Below, piece after piece: positions 7,750-15,247 of a stretch of DNA of 38,861 nucleotides (the stretch's first letter is position 1; each line of letters starts with the position of its first letter). This DNA comes from Planctomycetota bacterium. GTDB taxonomy: Bacteria; Planctomycetota; MHYJ01; WSZJ01. Under the pieces are notes generated by a model, which saw nothing but the letters and a program-made list of their open reading frames with translations, was not told the origin of the DNA and did not search any database. The DNA is taken from NCBI GenBank assembly GCA_009773755.1, contig WSZJ01000020.1, positions 1 to 38,861 of the forward strand, in the 5' to 3' direction. The position numbers and the translations under genes are program-made.

Positions 7750-8106
7750 TCAGGCCGCGCTTGTTCCGGCAGATCTGCCGAATAGTGAAAGTGCGAGCCC
7801 CGCAAAAATGAGCAGAAAGCCGGCGACGTCCGTCCACCGCGGCGTCTCTTTCAGGTACCAGATCGAAAAGCCCACGAACACCGACACCGAGATCGCCTCC
7901 TGGATGATCTTGAGTTGGGGCGCGGTGTACATCCCGTGTCCGATCCGGTTCGCGGGAACCTGAAGCGCGTATTCCGGCAGCGCGATGCACCAGGCGACCA
8001 GGACGACGAGCCACAGCGCGGCCCCCTTGTATTTCAGGTGCCCGTACCACGCCACCGTCATGAACAGGTTCGAACCGCAGAGCAGCAGAATCGGGACGAC
8101 TTTCAT
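7750..8106 (-). CDS. DUF486 (DMT-like) small membrane protein
   Basis: The 118-residue product matches the DUF486 family of small membrane proteins related to drug/metabolite transporters. Key stretches are FMTVAWYGHLKYKG, LVAWCIALPEYALQVPANRIG (family hallmark) and WYLKETPRWTDVAGFLLIFAG. Four hydrophobic segments are visible. The start at 8104-8106 is chosen because a GGAGG site lies five bases upstream and the family begins with this first helix. The frame stays open to 8199 without conserved sequence. It is transcribed away from the BNR-repeat gene; about 250 bases between them carry both promoters. Substrate unknown. Confidence 0.9.
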   Translation of the reverse strand: MKVVPILLLCGSNLFMTVAWYGHLKYKGAALWLVVLVAWCIALPEYALQVPANRIGHGMYTAPQLKIIQEAISVSVFVGFSIWYLKETPRWTDVAGFLLIFAGLALSLFGRSAGTSAA

Positions 8107-8354
8107 CGGGGCCTCCGGAAGCGGCGCCGGGGTTTGCGGCGCGCGGAATCTTGGGAGTGAGATTCTATGCGCCCGCGCGTTCCCGTGGTGAGTCAGCATG
8201 ATTCCGCGGGTCGCGTCCGAAGGGTTCGACCCCCGGAATCAAGCGTGTCGAACCACCAGTCCGTTGAATTCTCCTCCACGCACCCGGTTCCCGCGGGGTA
8301 GTCTTCCGGGCCGGATCAGGCACTTTCCAATCGCACTTTCGCCACGGAGGCTTC

Positions 8355-9509
8355 ATGGTCACCGCTCGTCATATCAAGCCCAGGGACGGAGACATCCTCG
8401 TCCTCCTCGGGACGAGCAAAGGGGCATTCGCCCTTCGCTCGGACTCCGCACGCAAAAAGTGGGAACTCGGCGGCCCGTACTTCCCGGGCCACCAGATTTA
8501 CGCGCTCGCCTTCGATAATCGCGCCGGCCGGCGCCGCCTCTGGGCGGGAGCGCAGAGCGGCCACTTCGGCGCCGTCCTCTCCTCCTCTGACGACTTCGGC
8601 CGTACCTGGACGAAGCCGGAAAAGCCCAACGTCCGCTTCCCCGAAGGCTCAGGCGGGGCGCTGAAGCAGATCTGGCAGATTCTTCCCGGACCCGCGACTG
8701 AGCCCGATCTGCTGTACTGCGGCGTCGAGCCCAGTGCGCTGTTTGTCTCCCGCGACGCCGGAGCGAGCTGGGAATTGAACCAGGGCCTGTGGGACCATCC
8801 GCACCGGGCAAAATGGGAGCCGGGCGGTGGAGGGTTGTGCCTGCACACAATTGTGCCGGACGGCGCGAACCGTCTGCACATCGCCTGTTCCACCGGCGGC
8901 CATTACCGCAGCGACGACGGCGGCAAGTCCTGGAACGCGCGAAACAAGAACATCAAGACCCCGTTCCTCCCTGGAGACGGACCCCCTCCGGAGTTCGGAC
9001 AGTGAGTGCATAAGGTTGTGCGGGCGCCGGGCGCGCCCACCCGCCTTTACCTCCAGCACCACTGGGGCGTCTATCGAAGCGACGACAACGGCGACACGTG
9101 GACGCCGATCGAGAAGGGGCTGCCGACGACGTTCGGGTTTGCTCTCGCCGGGCATCCGCACGACCGGGACACGGCGTACCTGTTGCCGATCGAGTCTGAC
9201 GGCTTCCGCTGCACGCCGGAAGGGAAGCTGCGCGTTTACCGCACGACCGATGGCGGAAAAATGTGGAAGCCGCTGACCAAGGGGCTTCCCCAGGCCAACG
9301 CGCTCGAGACCGTGCTACGCGACGCGATGGACACCGACGAGTGCGCGAAGCCCGGCGTTTACTTCGGCACCAAGAGCGGCAAGGTCTACGCTTCCGCCGA
9401 CGCCGGCGACTCGTGGAAATGCGTCGCGGACGGGCTGCCGACGGTCTATTGCGTGAAGGCGGCCACGGTCGGCGGTGGCAGTCCCGCGAAGAAAAAATCC
9501 AGGAAATAG
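8355..9509 (+). CDS. BNR-repeat (sialidase-fold) protein with in-frame TGA; candidate selenoprotein
   Basis: A single frame of 385 codons encodes a beta-propeller protein of the BNR/exo-alpha-sialidase-like family: residues 1-216, then TGA at 9003-9005 (position 217), then 218-384 with no further stop. BNR motifs (S-x-D-x-G-x-x-W) recur, for example SSDDFGRTW, SRDAGASW, SDDGGKSW, SDDNGDTW, TTDGGKMW and SADAGDSW, on both sides of the TGA. As I recall the family, the segment reads G-Q-C-V-H-K; here it is G-Q-TGA-V-H-K, so TGA stands at the Cys site. A hairpin follows at 9018-9040. GGAGG at 8346-8350 supports the ATG. No signal peptide is visible. A point nonsense mutation (TGC to TGA), a sequencing error, or a split pair restarting at the GTG of 9006 remain possible. 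The enzymatic role is unknown; true sialidase activity should not be assumed. Confidence 0.75.
9018..9040 (+). other. Hairpin just after the TGA; possible bacterial SECIS
   Basis: GTGcgGGCGC (9018-9027, with a 2-base bulge at 9021-9022) can pair with GCGCCCAC (9033-9040) around the loop CGGGC. The stem begins 13 bases after the TGA and the loop about 22 bases after it. That spacing, and a G among the first two loop bases, fit general rules for bacterial selenocysteine insertion elements. The region is very GC-rich, so other folds (for example gcggg 9020-9024 with cccgc 9040-9044) compete. Confidence 0.4.
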
Positions 9510-9530
9510 GGCGAAGCGGCAGGATTCCCG

Positions 9531-10220
9531 ATGATCGTCTTTCTCATTCCCGGCTACCTTCGCCCTTTTACGGGCCATCGCCGGTCCGTGGAGATTCCGG
9601 CCGGGCCGCGCACGGTTGGAGAAGCGCTCGACGCTCTCGGTGCGCAGTTCCCCGGCGTGCGTGAGCGAGTCCTCGTCGAGACCGGCGAAGTCCGGCAGCA
9701 CGTCAACGTCTTCGTCGGCCAGGAAAGCATCCGGTACACCGGAGGCCTGGCCACTCCCGTTCGAGACGGCGCGGAGATTTCGATTCTGCCCGCGGTGTCG
9801 GGAGGTGCCCCCGCGCAAACCGTGATCTTCGCCTGCGTCCACAACGCAGGCCGCTCGCAGATGGCCGCCGCGTTTTTTAACGCTCTCTCGGATGCGTCAA
9901 AGGCGGCTGCGATCTCGGCGGGCACTCATCCGGCGGAGCGGGTTCATCCGGAAGTGGTCGCGGCGATGCAGGAGCACGGGATCGACCTGTCGGCCGCGAC
10001 GCCGAAACGCCTCACCGACGACCTGTCCCGCACCGCGTCGCTTCTCGTCACGATGGGATGCGGCGAAGAGTGCCCGTTCGTCCCGGGCGTGCCGGTCCTC
10101 GACTGGCCTCTCCCCGACCCGAAAGGAAAAGGCGCGGACGCCGTGCGCGCGATTCGCGACGAAGTGGAGAAGCGCGTGCGCGCTCTGCTGGCCGAGCGCG
10201 CCTGGACACGCGCGGGTTAG
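9531..10220 (+). CDS. MoaD/ThiS-like domain fused to ArsC-type arsenate reductase/LMW phosphatase
   Basis: The 229-residue frame joins two domains. Residues 1-92 are a ubiquitin-like sulfur-carrier domain ending in ILPAVSGG, where a free MoaD/ThiS protein would stop with its thiocarboxylated Gly-Gly. After the four residues APAQ comes an LMW-phosphatase-fold domain (97-229). Its catalytic loop is C102-VHNAG-R-S (CxxxxxRS), it carries TMGCGEECPFVPG with two more cysteines, and WPLPDPKGKGADAVRAIRDEV completes the acid loop. The Cys pattern and wording resemble actinobacterial-type ArsC arsenate reductases. The gene follows the BNR gene by 21 bases. The Gly-Gly is internal, so sulfur carriage would need proteolysis; otherwise the fused domain may be structural. 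Its stop overlaps the convergent neighbour by four bases. Confidence 0.85.
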   Translation: MIVFLIPGYLRPFTGHRRSVEIPAGPRTVGEALDALGAQFPGVRERVLVETGEVRQHVNVFVGQESIRYTGGLATPVRDGAEISILPAVSGGAPAQTVIFACVHNAGRSQMAAAFFNALSDASKAAAISAGTHPAERVHPEVVAAMQEHGIDLSAATPKRLTDDLSRTASLLVTMGCGEECPFVPGVPVLDWPLPDPKGKGADAVRAIRDEVEKRVRALLAERAWTRAG

Positions 10221-10573
10221 TCCGCCCGGCGCTTCCAGTCCCCGCTTTCGATCCGCCTCGCTCCCGTGGTCGACTCGGACGGCATGAGATAGGTCTCCAC
10301 CACCCGTCCGTCCTCGAGCGGAATCCGCTTGCGCTGGTAAAGGGTCGGTACCTCTTCCAGCTCGTCAATGCTCGCGAGCGTGGCCGCGTCGACGTCCCAG
10401 ACTTCGCCCGACACCGCGACGCGGCCGCCGGCGACGAGCGCAGGGTAAGCGCCCATGTGCGCAAGCTCGAAGGCAGGCAGGGTGCGCCCTTCGCCGCCGA
10501 ACGACGCTCGCCCAAGAAGCGCGTGATTGCGCTCGCCACGGAGCAGCGTCCCGTAGACGAAAACCAGCGCCAC
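10217..10573 (-). CDS. Gamma-glutamylcyclotransferase-like (AIG2/GGCT) protein
   Basis: The 118-residue protein has the GGCT fold hallmarks: FVYGTLLRGERNHALL near the N-terminus (YGTL loop), GEVWDVDAATLASIDELEEVP containing the usual catalytic Glu, and YQRKRIPLEDGRVVETYLM. Members cyclise gamma-glutamyl amines or release 5-oxoproline; the substrate here is unknown. It is the last gene of the minus-strand operon, starting one base after the macro-domain gene ends, and it converges with the MoaD-ArsC gene with overlapping stop codons. Confidence 0.9.
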   Translation of the reverse strand: MALVFVYGTLLRGERNHALLGRASFGGEGRTLPAFELAHMGAYPALVAGGRVAVSGEVWDVDAATLASIDELEEVPTLYQRKRIPLEDGRVVETYLMPSESTTGARRIESGDWKRRAD

Positions 10574-10574
10574 C

Positions 10575-11105
10575 TTACTTCTTCACCAGGCCGCCGAGCG
10601 TTTCTTCGAATACCGAAAGCGCGCGGAAATCGGCGAGCACGACGACCACACGCGGCGGCGCGCCGTCCTCCTTCAGCCGCTTCACGATTGCGCCGAGAAG
10701 CCCCCTCGCGCAGACGTCCATCGGCACGCCGAAGACGCCGGTGGAGATCGCGGGGATCGCGACGCTCTGGATCCCCTTTTTCGTGCAGAGATCGAGCGTC
10801 GTTTCCACCGCCGATGCGATCTTCTCCTCCTCTTCTCCTTCACCCATGCGCGGCCCGACCGCGTGGATCACGTACCGGCACGGCAGCTCGCCCGCGCCCG
10901 TGATCACGGCGCTTCCCACCGGACACCCTCCGATGTTGTCGCATTCGCGCTGAATCATCGGGCCGCCCTTCTTCGCGATCGCGCCGGCGACGCCCGCGCC
11001 AAGCTTGAGGAGGTGATTGGCAGGATTGACGATCGCCTCGACGTCGGTCTCCGTGATGTCGCCCTGCGCGAGCTCGAGCTCGGATTCGTAGATGCGCACT
11101 TGCAC
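10575..11105 (-). CDS. Macro-domain protein (ADP-ribose binding)
   Basis: The 176-residue protein is a single macro domain of the YmdB/MacroD type. It shows QGDITETDVEAIVNPAN, the glycine-rich GAGVAGAIAKKGG, IHAVGPRM and AIPAISTGVFGVP, which together line the ADP-ribose pocket. Such enzymes remove O-acetyl or ADP-ribose from small molecules or proteins. It sits three bases after the O-methyltransferase gene and one base before the GGCT gene, so the three are surely co-transcribed. Length matches stand-alone macro proteins. Confidence 0.95.
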   Translation of the reverse strand: MQVRIYESELELAQGDITETDVEAIVNPANHLLKLGAGVAGAIAKKGGPMIQRECDNIGGCPVGSAVITGAGELPCRYVIHAVGPRMGEGEEEEKIASAVETTLDLCTKKGIQSVAIPAISTGVFGVPMDVCARGLLGAIVKRLKEDGAPPRVVVVLADFRALSVFEETLGGLVKK

Positions 11106-11108
11106 GGG

Positions 11109-11687
11109 TCACTGTCCTTTCGTGAAGCGGGAGATTTCGAGGCCTTTGCCGACGGGGAGGGTGAGGGACTCGACGCCGGGTTTCGCGCGGACGTGCGCGA
11201 CGTATTCCTTGAGATCGTGCGACAGGATGTTGTCTGCCGCGACGATCGCGCCGGGAGACAGCTTGAGCAGGTCGAGGAAGCGGGCGTAATCGTCCTTTTC
11301 GCAGTCGATGAGCACGAAGTCCCTCTCGCCGACCTGCGGCAGAATAAGGGTTGCGTCCCCCAGCAGAAAATTCACCCGGTCCGAAAGGCCGAGCTCCTGC
11401 AAGGTTCGCCTCGCCTCTTCCTGCCTGCGCGGCTCGATCTCGATCGACGAGAGGCGACCCCCGGACCGGCGCGCGGCCTCGGCCAGCGCGATCGTCGAGA
11501 GCCCGGAAGAGCCGCCGATCTCGAGAAGCCGTTTCGCGCCGACTCCCGCGGCCATTGCGCAGAGAACCAGCGCGCTGGCGGGCTCAAGGTTCCGGTGCCG
11601 CTCTTCCTGCGCGAGTTTCTTCCCGTCCTGGTCGAGCTTTCGCTTCCAGAGCCGGTCGATCGCGGCCTGCTGCGCGGGTGAAAACAT
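11109..11687 (-). CDS. SAM-dependent O-methyltransferase (class I)
   Basis: The 192-residue protein resembles the catechol-type O-methyltransferase family 3 group. It has a SAM loop RLLEIGGSSGLSTIALAEAA, a second acidic strand SIEIEPRRQEEARRTLQELG, the motif DFVLIDCEKDDYARFLDLL, and GAIVAADNILSH, where metal-dependent members place their acidic/Asn ligands. It is somewhat short for the family (usually about 210-220). It starts 52 bases after the peptidase gene and is tightly coupled to the macro gene. The methyl acceptor is unknown. Confidence 0.88.
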   Translation of the reverse strand: MFSPAQQAAIDRLWKRKLDQDGKKLAQEERHRNLEPASALVLCAMAAGVGAKRLLEIGGSSGLSTIALAEAARRSGGRLSSIEIEPRRQEEARRTLQELGLSDRVNFLLGDATLILPQVGERDFVLIDCEKDDYARFLDLLKLSPGAIVAADNILSHDLKEYVAHVRAKPGVESLTLPVGKGLEISRFTKGQ

Positions 11688-11739
11688 GGGAGCATGATAG
11701 GAAGAAGATGGCGTGAGCCCAAATGGAAGCGGCGGTGCG

Positions 11740-12915
11740 TTACTTCTTCAGGCGGAACCAGACCTCGCACGCCTCGAGCCACAATCCGACTTCACCCTCC
11801 GCTTTCAGCCGTCCGATTTCCTTCCCGTTGACCGAGAGCACGGCGTCTTCGCCGTCGCGCCGGTAGGAAGCGACGGGCGTTGCGACCGCCTTGTCGATCT
11901 CCGCGCCGGAAACTTGCCTCCAGATGCCCTTGTCCCATTTCACGACGGAGGCGCGCTCCGCTGTGACCTGGAGCGTCATGTAGTCGTCTTTCGACTTGAA
12001 ATTGAACATGAACCCCGCCTTCAGCGTCCCCTTCTTCAGCTCGATCGCCGCTTCAATCGTGGATGGCGCGTCCCGGAACATCGCGCCGCACCCCGTCTGC
12101 GACTTTCCCTCGATCGCGTTTCCCCGCTCCTGCCAGCTCTGCCAGACGATTCGAAGCGGCTGCTGGTGCGAAGCGAGCCAGTCCTTGAAAGACTTCACGA
12201 ATTCCGGGCTGGTCTTCCCGAACGATTTCTCCCAGGCTTTTTCCGGGTTCTTGCGCGTGTCGAGCTGCGCGGCCAGAGACTTCCAGCGCACCGCGTGGTT
12301 GTTGACGAGGAAGTGGACGAGCGCCCATCCAACTGACCGGTCGCAGGCGACCGTTCCTTTTGCGATCCCATCCAGGTCTTCCTTGAGATCTCCAAATTGC
12401 TTGAGCGCCTTCGCGGGAAAGTCCTCAAGAGTGGCCGCCGCAATGACCCCGGTCTCGAGCTTCTTCCCATCCCAGTTGTGCGTCCCGAAGTACTCAGCGA
12501 GTCCCTCCGTGTACCACGCCGCCGATGGAGCGGTGTTTCCAGCCGAAGTGAGAAGGTGAAACTGGTGCGTCGCTTCATGCAGGATGAGCTGGCGCGTCCA
12601 GTATTCGCTCGGCTGGACGTACAGGTAACCCTTCCGGGTCTCCGGCGCGTAAAATCCGCCCGCTTCCACCGTCGCAACCTTGTCGCGCTTCAGCGCTTCC
12701 TGGAACTTCTCGAATGTCGCGTAGACCTCGATTCGCAGCCGTTCTTTGGGCGCGCGACCAAAATACTTCGACAGATGCGCGTGGAGTTCTTCGAGCATCG
12801 CCCCCGCGTCCTCTGCGCCGACAGACTCCGCGTAGAGATCGTAATGCGCGGTCTTATGCTCGACTCCGGGCGGGGGACAGGCGAGAAGCGTCAGGCCGAG
12901 CAGGGGCAGAATCAT
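11740..12915 (-). CDS. Secreted HEATH zinc metallopeptidase with lectin-like C-terminus (paralogue A)
   Basis: This 391-residue protein starts with a short hydrophobic segment and a lipobox-like LLAC (C13), suggesting a lipoprotein, though a basic N-terminal residue is lacking. Residues about 20-250 form a gluzincin-like peptidase: H113-EAT-H117 supplies two zinc ligands and the acid, and the following WYTEGLAEYFG (E137/E141) the third. Around 250-391 a beta-sandwich segment resembles concanavalin/LamG-type domains (FMFNFKSKDDYMTLQV, VLSVNGKEIGRL, EVGLWLEACEVWF). It is about half identical by eye to the next gene upstream (12940-14136), so the pair is a tandem duplication. DUF1570/peptidase-MA type is the closest family I can name. 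Target unknown. Confidence 0.85.
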   Translation of the reverse strand: MILPLLGLTLLACPPPGVEHKTAHYDLYAESVGAEDAGAMLEELHAHLSKYFGRAPKERLRIEVYATFEKFQEALKRDKVATVEAGGFYAPETRKGYLYVQPSEYWTRQLILHEATHQFHLLTSAGNTAPSAAWYTEGLAEYFGTHNWDGKKLETGVIAAATLEDFPAKALKQFGDLKEDLDGIAKGTVACDRSVGWALVHFLVNNHAVRWKSLAAQLDTRKNPEKAWEKSFGKTSPEFVKSFKDWLASHQQPLRIVWQSWQERGNAIEGKSQTGCGAMFRDAPSTIEAAIELKKGTLKAGFMFNFKSKDDYMTLQVTAERASVVKWDKGIWRQVSGAEIDKAVATPVASYRRDGEDAVLSVNGKEIGRLKAEGEVGLWLEACEVWFRLKK

Positions 12916-12939
12916 GGAGACGTTGTACCCGCGGATGCC

Positions 12940-14136
12940 TCAGGGCTTCACACGAAATCGCGCGCAACATCCTTCGACATTCAGCCCGACGTCGCCGTCA
13001 GACGCGGCCCGGAAGACTTCCCGGCCGTTGGCGGAAAGGACCAGCTCTCCTCCCTCCCGTCGAAGCGACACCGACGGCTTCTCCTGCTGAGGGACTTCCG
13101 ACAAGGCGAGCCTCTTCCACGTGCCTTTCTCGCGATGGACGACCCTGGCGGTCGCGCCGAGGACCTGGAACAGACAGTAGTCCTCGTTTCCGCGGAAGTT
13201 GAAGGCGATGCCGGCCTTGAGGTCGCCCGAAACCAATTCGATTTCGCATTCGAACGAGGCAGGCGCTTCCTTGAAAAACGCCGCCGACACCACGCCGGCT
13301 TTCCCTTCGAGTTCTTCGCCGCGTTCCTGCCACGCGATCCAGGCGATGCGGAACGGCTGCTGGTGGGCGTCGATCCACGCGCGGAGGTCGCGGCCGAGGT
13401 CGGGGCCGCACCCGCCGCAGGCGTTGGCCCACGCGGTCGATGGAAGCTCGCCGTCGTCGAGGCGGCCGGAGAGGGCGTGCCACCACGCGGGGCGCACGTT
13501 GACGAGGTAGTGGACCAGGGCCCAGGCGAGGGGGCGGTCGCAGCGCGTGACGCCGAGCGCGACGGAAGCTGCATCGTCGTCGAGCAGCGCGAGCTGCTTT
13601 GAGGCCTGCGCGGGGTAGTCCTCGAGCGAGACGGCGGGGACGACGCCCGTTTGAAGAGTCTTGCCGTCCCAGTTGTGCATGCCGAAGTATTCGGCCAGTC
13701 CTTCGGTGTACCACTCCGCGGCGGGCGCACGGTTGCCGGTGGCTGCAAGAAAGTGAAACTGGTGCGTCGCCTCGTGGATGAGAAGCTGCCGCGTGAAATA
13801 GTCGCTCGGCTGCACGTACAGGTAGGCCTTTTTCGTCCCCGGCGCGTAGTAGCCGCCCGCGTTGACTTTCCACTGGTTGTCGCGCTCGAGCCCCGCGTGC
13901 ATCGCGGCCTGAGTCGCGTAGATCTCGACGCGCAGGCGCCGCTCCGGCGCGGATCCGAAATAGGCGGACAGCCGGGCCCAGACCGCATCGAGAACCGCCC
14001 CCGCTTCCGACGCGTCGAAGGTCTCGGCATAGACGTCGTAGTGCGCAGACTTCGTTTCGACGCCCGGGGCCGGTTGCGCGGTCGCGGAGAGCGCGGCAAA
14101 GGCCCACGCGACTGCAGCGGCGCGGCGCAGGATCAT
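12940..14136 (-). CDS. Secreted HEATH zinc metallopeptidase with lectin-like C-terminus (paralogue B)
   Basis: Starting at the ATG of 14134-14136 the protein has 398 residues with a standard signal peptide (MILRRAAAVAWAFAALSATA, cleavage near 20). The peptidase domain holds H121-EATH-125 and EWYTEGLAEYFGMHNWDGK. The C-terminal beta-sandwich carries IAFNFRGNEDYCLFQVLG and VLSANGREVF. Unlike paralogue A it has a normal signal peptidase I signal and a Cys-rich insertion (NACGGCGPD). The ATG overlaps the Rieske stop codon in an ATGA junction, which fixes the start; the frame remains open far upstream inside the Rieske gene, but that part is antisense-like arginine-rich noise. It probably acts outside the cytoplasm. 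Confidence 0.87.
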   Translation of the reverse strand: MILRRAAAVAWAFAALSATAQPAPGVETKSAHYDVYAETFDASEAGAVLDAVWARLSAYFGSAPERRLRVEIYATQAAMHAGLERDNQWKVNAGGYYAPGTKKAYLYVQPSDYFTRQLLIHEATHQFHFLAATGNRAPAAEWYTEGLAEYFGMHNWDGKTLQTGVVPAVSLEDYPAQASKQLALLDDDAASVALGVTRCDRPLAWALVHYLVNVRPAWWHALSGRLDDGELPSTAWANACGGCGPDLGRDLRAWIDAHQQPFRIAWIAWQERGEELEGKAGVVSAAFFKEAPASFECEIELVSGDLKAGIAFNFRGNEDYCLFQVLGATARVVHREKGTWKRLALSEVPQQEKPSVSLRREGGELVLSANGREVFRAASDGDVGLNVEGCCARFRVKP

Positions 14137-15221
14137 GCGAGCGCTTCGCCCAGCAGCCGGTGGAACTGGTGCACGCCGGCTTCCCATCTCGGCGAATACC
14201 GGCCGCGCGAATAGAACCGCGATTGAATGCCGCGCTGAACCGCTTCGACGATCGCTTCGTCCTCGCGTTCGACGCGGTCGAGCCCTGCGCCGGCGCCGGA
14301 GTTGAGACGCGAGCGGTCCCAGACCCAGCTGGAGTAGCAGACGCGAGTGCGGTCGGGCGCGAGCGGTACGACGACGTTGGCGGAGAGCCCCCAGGGGTAG
14401 AAATTGAGCATGGTGTTGGGAAAGAGCCACCAGTAGTAGGCGGCGACGGCGCGTCCGTGGTCGGGAGAGGCCGCGGGGAGTCGGAAAGCGTCGCCGGGGG
14501 AAGCGGCGATGCCGAGCTGGAGGTTGCCCCAGCGGAAGAGCTCGGTGGCGTAGTCGTCGGGGTTGAGGACGGCGTTGAGCGAGGCGTGGACGAACGGGAC
14601 GTGGAATCCCTCGAGGTAGTTCTCGACGTAGAGCGCCCAGTTGGCGGCGACGAGGTAATCGCGCGTGAGCGCCGGCTCGGGGGCGAACTGGTCGAGCGGC
14701 AACCAGGACAGGCGTTTCATCATCGGCCCCGCCCAGTCCTCGAACGAGCACGCCGGCGCAGCCGATGCAAATAAAAACTTCGACCACGCGCCGGAAGGAA
14801 CGCGGGGGAGGTCGTCCGCAGCGGAAGGGAAGTCCTTCGCCCCCTCGAAGCCGGGCGCCGACAGGAACTTCCCGTCGAGTGCGAACTTGCGCCCGTGGTA
14901 GCGGCATTTTAACTGCCCGCCGTGCGCGTCCCCCTCGCAGAGGAGGTTCCCGCGGTGCGTGCAGACATTCGACAAGACGTGGAGGTGGTCACCCGGGTCG
15001 CGAGTCAGAAGGAGCGGCTCATTGAGACAGCCCTCGAGCAGTGTGAGCGGCGCCGCGGTGCTTGGCGTCTTGACCCTTTCGGAGTCGCCGAGGAATTGCC
15101 AGGAGCGTGGAAAGATCTTTTCCCGCGCCGCCTCGAGCCAGCGGGGGTTGCGGTAGAAGTCGGCGTGCATAGTTCTCGCCGCGGCAATGTCCCCTGATGC
15201 TGGGAAAGGCGCTTCGTTCAT
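14133..15221 (-). CDS. Rieske [2Fe-2S] non-heme iron oxygenase, large subunit
   Basis: The 362-residue protein has an N-terminal Rieske domain with cluster ligands C87-T-H89 and C106-R-Y-H109 (CTHRGNLLCEG and LKCRYHGRKF). It is followed by a catalytic domain with ENYLEGFHVPFVHASLN, which supplies the iron-binding histidines, and a late acidic EDEAIVEAVQRGI. This is the alpha-subunit architecture of ring-hydroxylating oxygenases and of amine demethylases such as GbcA/CntA. No beta subunit or reductase is nearby, so it resembles the single-component alpha3 type and must take electrons from elsewhere. It is the first gene of a six-gene minus-strand operon. Substrate unknown. Confidence 0.92.
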   Translation of the reverse strand: MNEAPFPASGDIAAARTMHADFYRNPRWLEAAREKIFPRSWQFLGDSERVKTPSTAAPLTLLEGCLNEPLLLTRDPGDHLHVLSNVCTHRGNLLCEGDAHGGQLKCRYHGRKFALDGKFLSAPGFEGAKDFPSAADDLPRVPSGAWSKFLFASAAPACSFEDWAGPMMKRLSWLPLDQFAPEPALTRDYLVAANWALYVENYLEGFHVPFVHASLNAVLNPDDYATELFRWGNLQLGIAASPGDAFRLPAASPDHGRAVAAYYWWLFPNTMLNFYPWGLSANVVVPLAPDRTRVCYSSWVWDRSRLNSGAGAGLDRVEREDEAIVEAVQRGIQSRFYSRGRYSPRWEAGVHQFHRLLGEALA

Positions 15222-15247
15222 GCGCGGGATCTTACATAATGGGCGTC

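Noticed and set aside
8355..9005. Plain pseudogene reading of the BNR gene
   Set aside because: The only lesion is one TGA at a family Cys position, with intact motifs afterwards; kept as an alternative but not preferred.
14137..14907. Upstream extension of paralogue B peptidase into the Rieske gene
   Set aside because: The extension is Arg/Pro-rich noise in an alternative frame of the Rieske gene, while the ATG at 14136 gives a clean signal peptide.
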